Positions 62,436-64,000 of a stretch of DNA of 64,000 nt are shown one piece after another. The position numbers were made by a program, and so were the translations under genes. This stretch comes from Chelatococcus sambhunathii (GTDB lineage: Bacteria > Pseudomonadota > Alphaproteobacteria > Rhizobiales > Beijerinckiaceae): the NCBI RefSeq assembly GCF_001418005.1, contig NZ_LIOL01000006.1:124001-188000 (forward strand). The letters are read 5' to 3'. A model generated the notes under the pieces. The model saw only the letters and a program-made list of their open reading frames with translations. It was not told the DNA's origin and did not search any database. The number at the start of each line of letters is the position of its first letter. Within the stretch, counting starts at the first letter, position 1.

Positions 62436-64000
62436 ATGAGCAGCTTCGACGCTGTCGGGAGGACGATGATGGAGCTCGCTGCGGCCGACAAACGGGCCGG
62501 ACTGGTAAAAGCCATTGACGAAGCGCTCGATTCGATGGGTGAGGTCTTGCCACCCGGCTTCGTCGATCTCCTGATCGGCCGTGCCGCCCTCGAGGATCTC
62601 GCCGACTATCCCGTGGCAAGCCTCGCCGCCCTTGCCGTCGCATCCTACCGCCACCTGACCGAGCCGCGCCCGGCCGGCCGGCATGACGTGCGCCTCATCG
62701 ACCACGAGATCGAGCGCGATGGCCATCGCCGCGACATCACGGTCGTCGAGGTCATCAACGACAACATGCCGTTCCTCCTCGATTCGACACTCGCCGAGAT
62801 CGTCGATCAGGGATACGAGCCCTATCTCGTCACCCACCCGATCCTCGCCGTGGAGCGTGGCGAAGACGGCGCCTTCCTGCGCTTTGCCGGCGAGGCAGCA
62901 GCCGGGGCACCACGCGGTGCGCGGCGCGAGAGCCTCATCCATATCCACCTGCCGCGAATCGACGACGAGGCGGTGCGCCTCAGGCTCACCCAGGGGCTCG
63001 AGTCGGTCTACACCGACGTCGAGCGGGCGGTGCGCGACTGGAGCGCCATGCGGGGGCGCCTCGCCGGCGCCGCCGAGGCCTACAAGATCAATCCGCCGCC
63101 CCTGCCGGCGGAGGAGGTCGCAGAGGCGGTCCGCTTCCTCGAGTGGATCGCGGCGGACAATTTCACCATTCTCGGCGTCCGGGAATATGGCTTCGCCGGC
63201 GGCGACGCGGCGGGCTCGGCACCGATCGAGGGCACCGGGCTCGGCATCCTGCGCGATCCGGAGGTGCGCGTGCTGCGCCGCGGGCGCGAGCTCGTCGTCA
63301 TGAGCCCCGAGATCACGGCCTTCCTCGCCCGGCCGGTGGCGCTCATCATCACCAAGGCGAATGTCAAGAGCCGGGTGCACCGCCGGGCCCATCTCGACTA
63401 CATCGGCGTCAAGCTGTTCTCGGAAGAGGGCGAGCTCGCCGGCGAGCTGCGCATCGTCGGGCTGTTCACGGCCAATGCCTATACCGGCTCGACCCGTACC
63501 ATCCCCTACCTCAGGCACAAGGTGGCGCAGGTCATCCAGCGCGCCGGCTTCGACCCGGCGAGCTATTCCGGCCGCGCGCTCATGCACGTCCTCGAGGACT
63601 ATCCGCGCGACGAACTGTTCCAGGTCGACATCGAGACACTCTACCGCTTCTCGCTCGACATCCTGCACCTGACCGAGCGCCCGCGCGTGCGCGCTCTTGC
63701 CCGGCTCGACGAATTCGACCGTTTCGTCTCCGTGCTCGTCTTCATCCCGAAGGAGCGCTACGACACGTCCGTGCGTCGGCGGGTGGGCGAGTTCCTCGCC
63801 GCCACCTACCAGGGGCGCGTCTCCGCCGCCTATCCGAGCTATCCGGAAGGCCCGCTGGCGCGCACGCACTACATCATCGGCCGCGACGAGGGCAAGACGC
63901 CGGACGTCAGCCGCGAAACCCTGGAAGCCGGTATCACGGCCATCGTGCGCACCTGGGCCGACGCTTTGCGCAGCGCGCTCGAGAACACCGTCGGCGGCTA
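62436..64000 (+). CDS. NAD-specific glutamate dehydrogenase, 180-kDa type, N-terminal third (3' end outside window)
   Basis: The frame is open from ATG 62436 (aagg just before) to the window end, at least 521 codons of an expected about 1,600. The N-terminal Bac-GDH regulatory (ACT-like) region is recognisable: VVEVINDNMPFLLDSTLAEI, then VRVLRRGRELVVMSPEITAF and KRVLEDYPRDELFQ-like VLEDYPRDELFQVDIETLY, RFVSVLVFIPKERYDTSVR-like FDRFVSVLVFIPKERYDTS, and YPEGPLARTHYIIGRDEGK. It oxidises glutamate to 2-oxoglutarate for catabolism. The catalytic domain lies beyond the window. Confidence 0.93.
   Translation, partial: MSSFDAVGRTMMELAAADKRAGLVKAIDEALDSMGEVLPPGFVDLLIGRAALEDLADYPVASLAALAVASYRHLTEPRPAGRHDVRLIDHEIERDGHRRDITVVEVINDNMPFLLDSTLAEIVDQGYEPYLVTHPILAVERGEDGAFLRFAGEAAAGAPRGARRESLIHIHLPRIDDEAVRLRLTQGLESVYTDVERAVRDWSAMRGRLAGAAEAYKINPPPLPAEEVAEAVRFLEWIAADNFTILGVREYGFAGGDAAGSAPIEGTGLGILRDPEVRVLRRGRELVVMSPEITAFLARPVALIITKANVKSRVHRRAHLDYIGVKLFSEEGELAGELRIVGLFTANAYTGSTRTIPYLRHKVAQVIQRAGFDPASYSGRALMHVLEDYPRDELFQVDIETLYRFSLDILHLTERPRVRALARLDEFDRFVSVLVFIPKERYDTSVRRRVGEFLAATYQGRVSAAYPSYPEGPLARTHYIIGRDEGKTPDVSRETLEAGITAIVRTWADALRSALENTVGG

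Noticed and set aside
62430-63869. 479-codon minus-strand frame opposite glutamate dehydrogenase
   Set aside because: The plus strand encodes a recognisable NAD-GDH N-terminus; the minus frame has no domain.

Overview
This window is high-GC DNA from an alphaproteobacterium, most likely of the order Hyphomicrobiales (Rhizobiales). The support is the combination of GcrA, PhaR, an IalB-family protein, a DUF2794 protein, a long DUF3333-type PstA, a 180-kDa-type NAD-glutamate dehydrogenase and, above all, an acpXL-to-lpxXL cluster for the very-long-chain acyl group of lipid A. The genus cannot be fixed from the sequence. Nearly everything is chromosomal housekeeping; no insertion sequence, CRISPR array or complete prophage was seen.

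Layout. 1-6.2 kb: the end of a CobW-type metallochaperone with a His-rich loop, two paralogous BioF2/GNAT-like acyltransferases, a low-GC orphan gene with helix-turn-helix-like repeats next to a tRNA-Gly(CCC), a small membrane protein, and a JmjC/cupin-like protein coupled to the second acyltransferase. This is the most accessory-looking part. 6.2-13.9 kb: dcd, a CDP-alcohol phosphotransferase, apaG, argE, and the overlapping argD-argF-hslO operon, which has a recognisable promoter, operator-like palindrome and structured leader; divergent from it is gcrA. 13.9-22.1 kb: the phosphate regulon phoR-pstSCAB-phoU-phoB on the minus strand with a three-half-site Pho box before pstS. 22.2-25.1 kb: phaR and divergent phaAB for polyhydroxybutyrate precursors. 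25.1-28.5 kb: an orphan type I secretion ABC/MFP pair. 28.5-35.5 kb: an RluA-type pseudouridine synthase, ftsY, yciB, a class III cyclase, and ccmABCD-ccmG for cytochrome c maturation. 35.7-38.4 kb: acnA, divergent from ccmA.

38.6-44.7 kb is a self-contained fatty-acid elongation module: AcpXL, FabZ-type dehydratase, a degenerate plus an intact ketosynthase, an SDR ketoreductase, an MDR protein lacking catalytic-zinc ligands (probably an enoyl reductase) and the acyltransferase LpxXL. Together these could build a C26-C28 chain on AcpXL and attach it to lipid A.

44.7-64 kb: single genes and small operons: DUF1223, ggt, a LysE/RhtB exporter, LemA with a membrane partner, rlmN, an IalB-family protein, DUF1232, an SDR, an HWE-type histidine kinase preceded by a tiny coupled upstream reading frame, thpR, an aldo-keto reductase, a GDSL esterase divergent from an ABC transporter pair, a BI-1/YccA protein, DUF2794, a probable small structured RNA with its own terminator, an AhpD-like protein, and the first third of NAD-glutamate dehydrogenase, which runs off the window end.

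Best candidates for something new: the paralogous acyltransferases with the JmjC/cupin protein and the helix-turn-helix orphan at 0.7-6.2 kb; the argD leader architecture; the KS/CLF-like ketosynthase pair in the lipid A cluster; and the RNA candidate near 61.5 kb.
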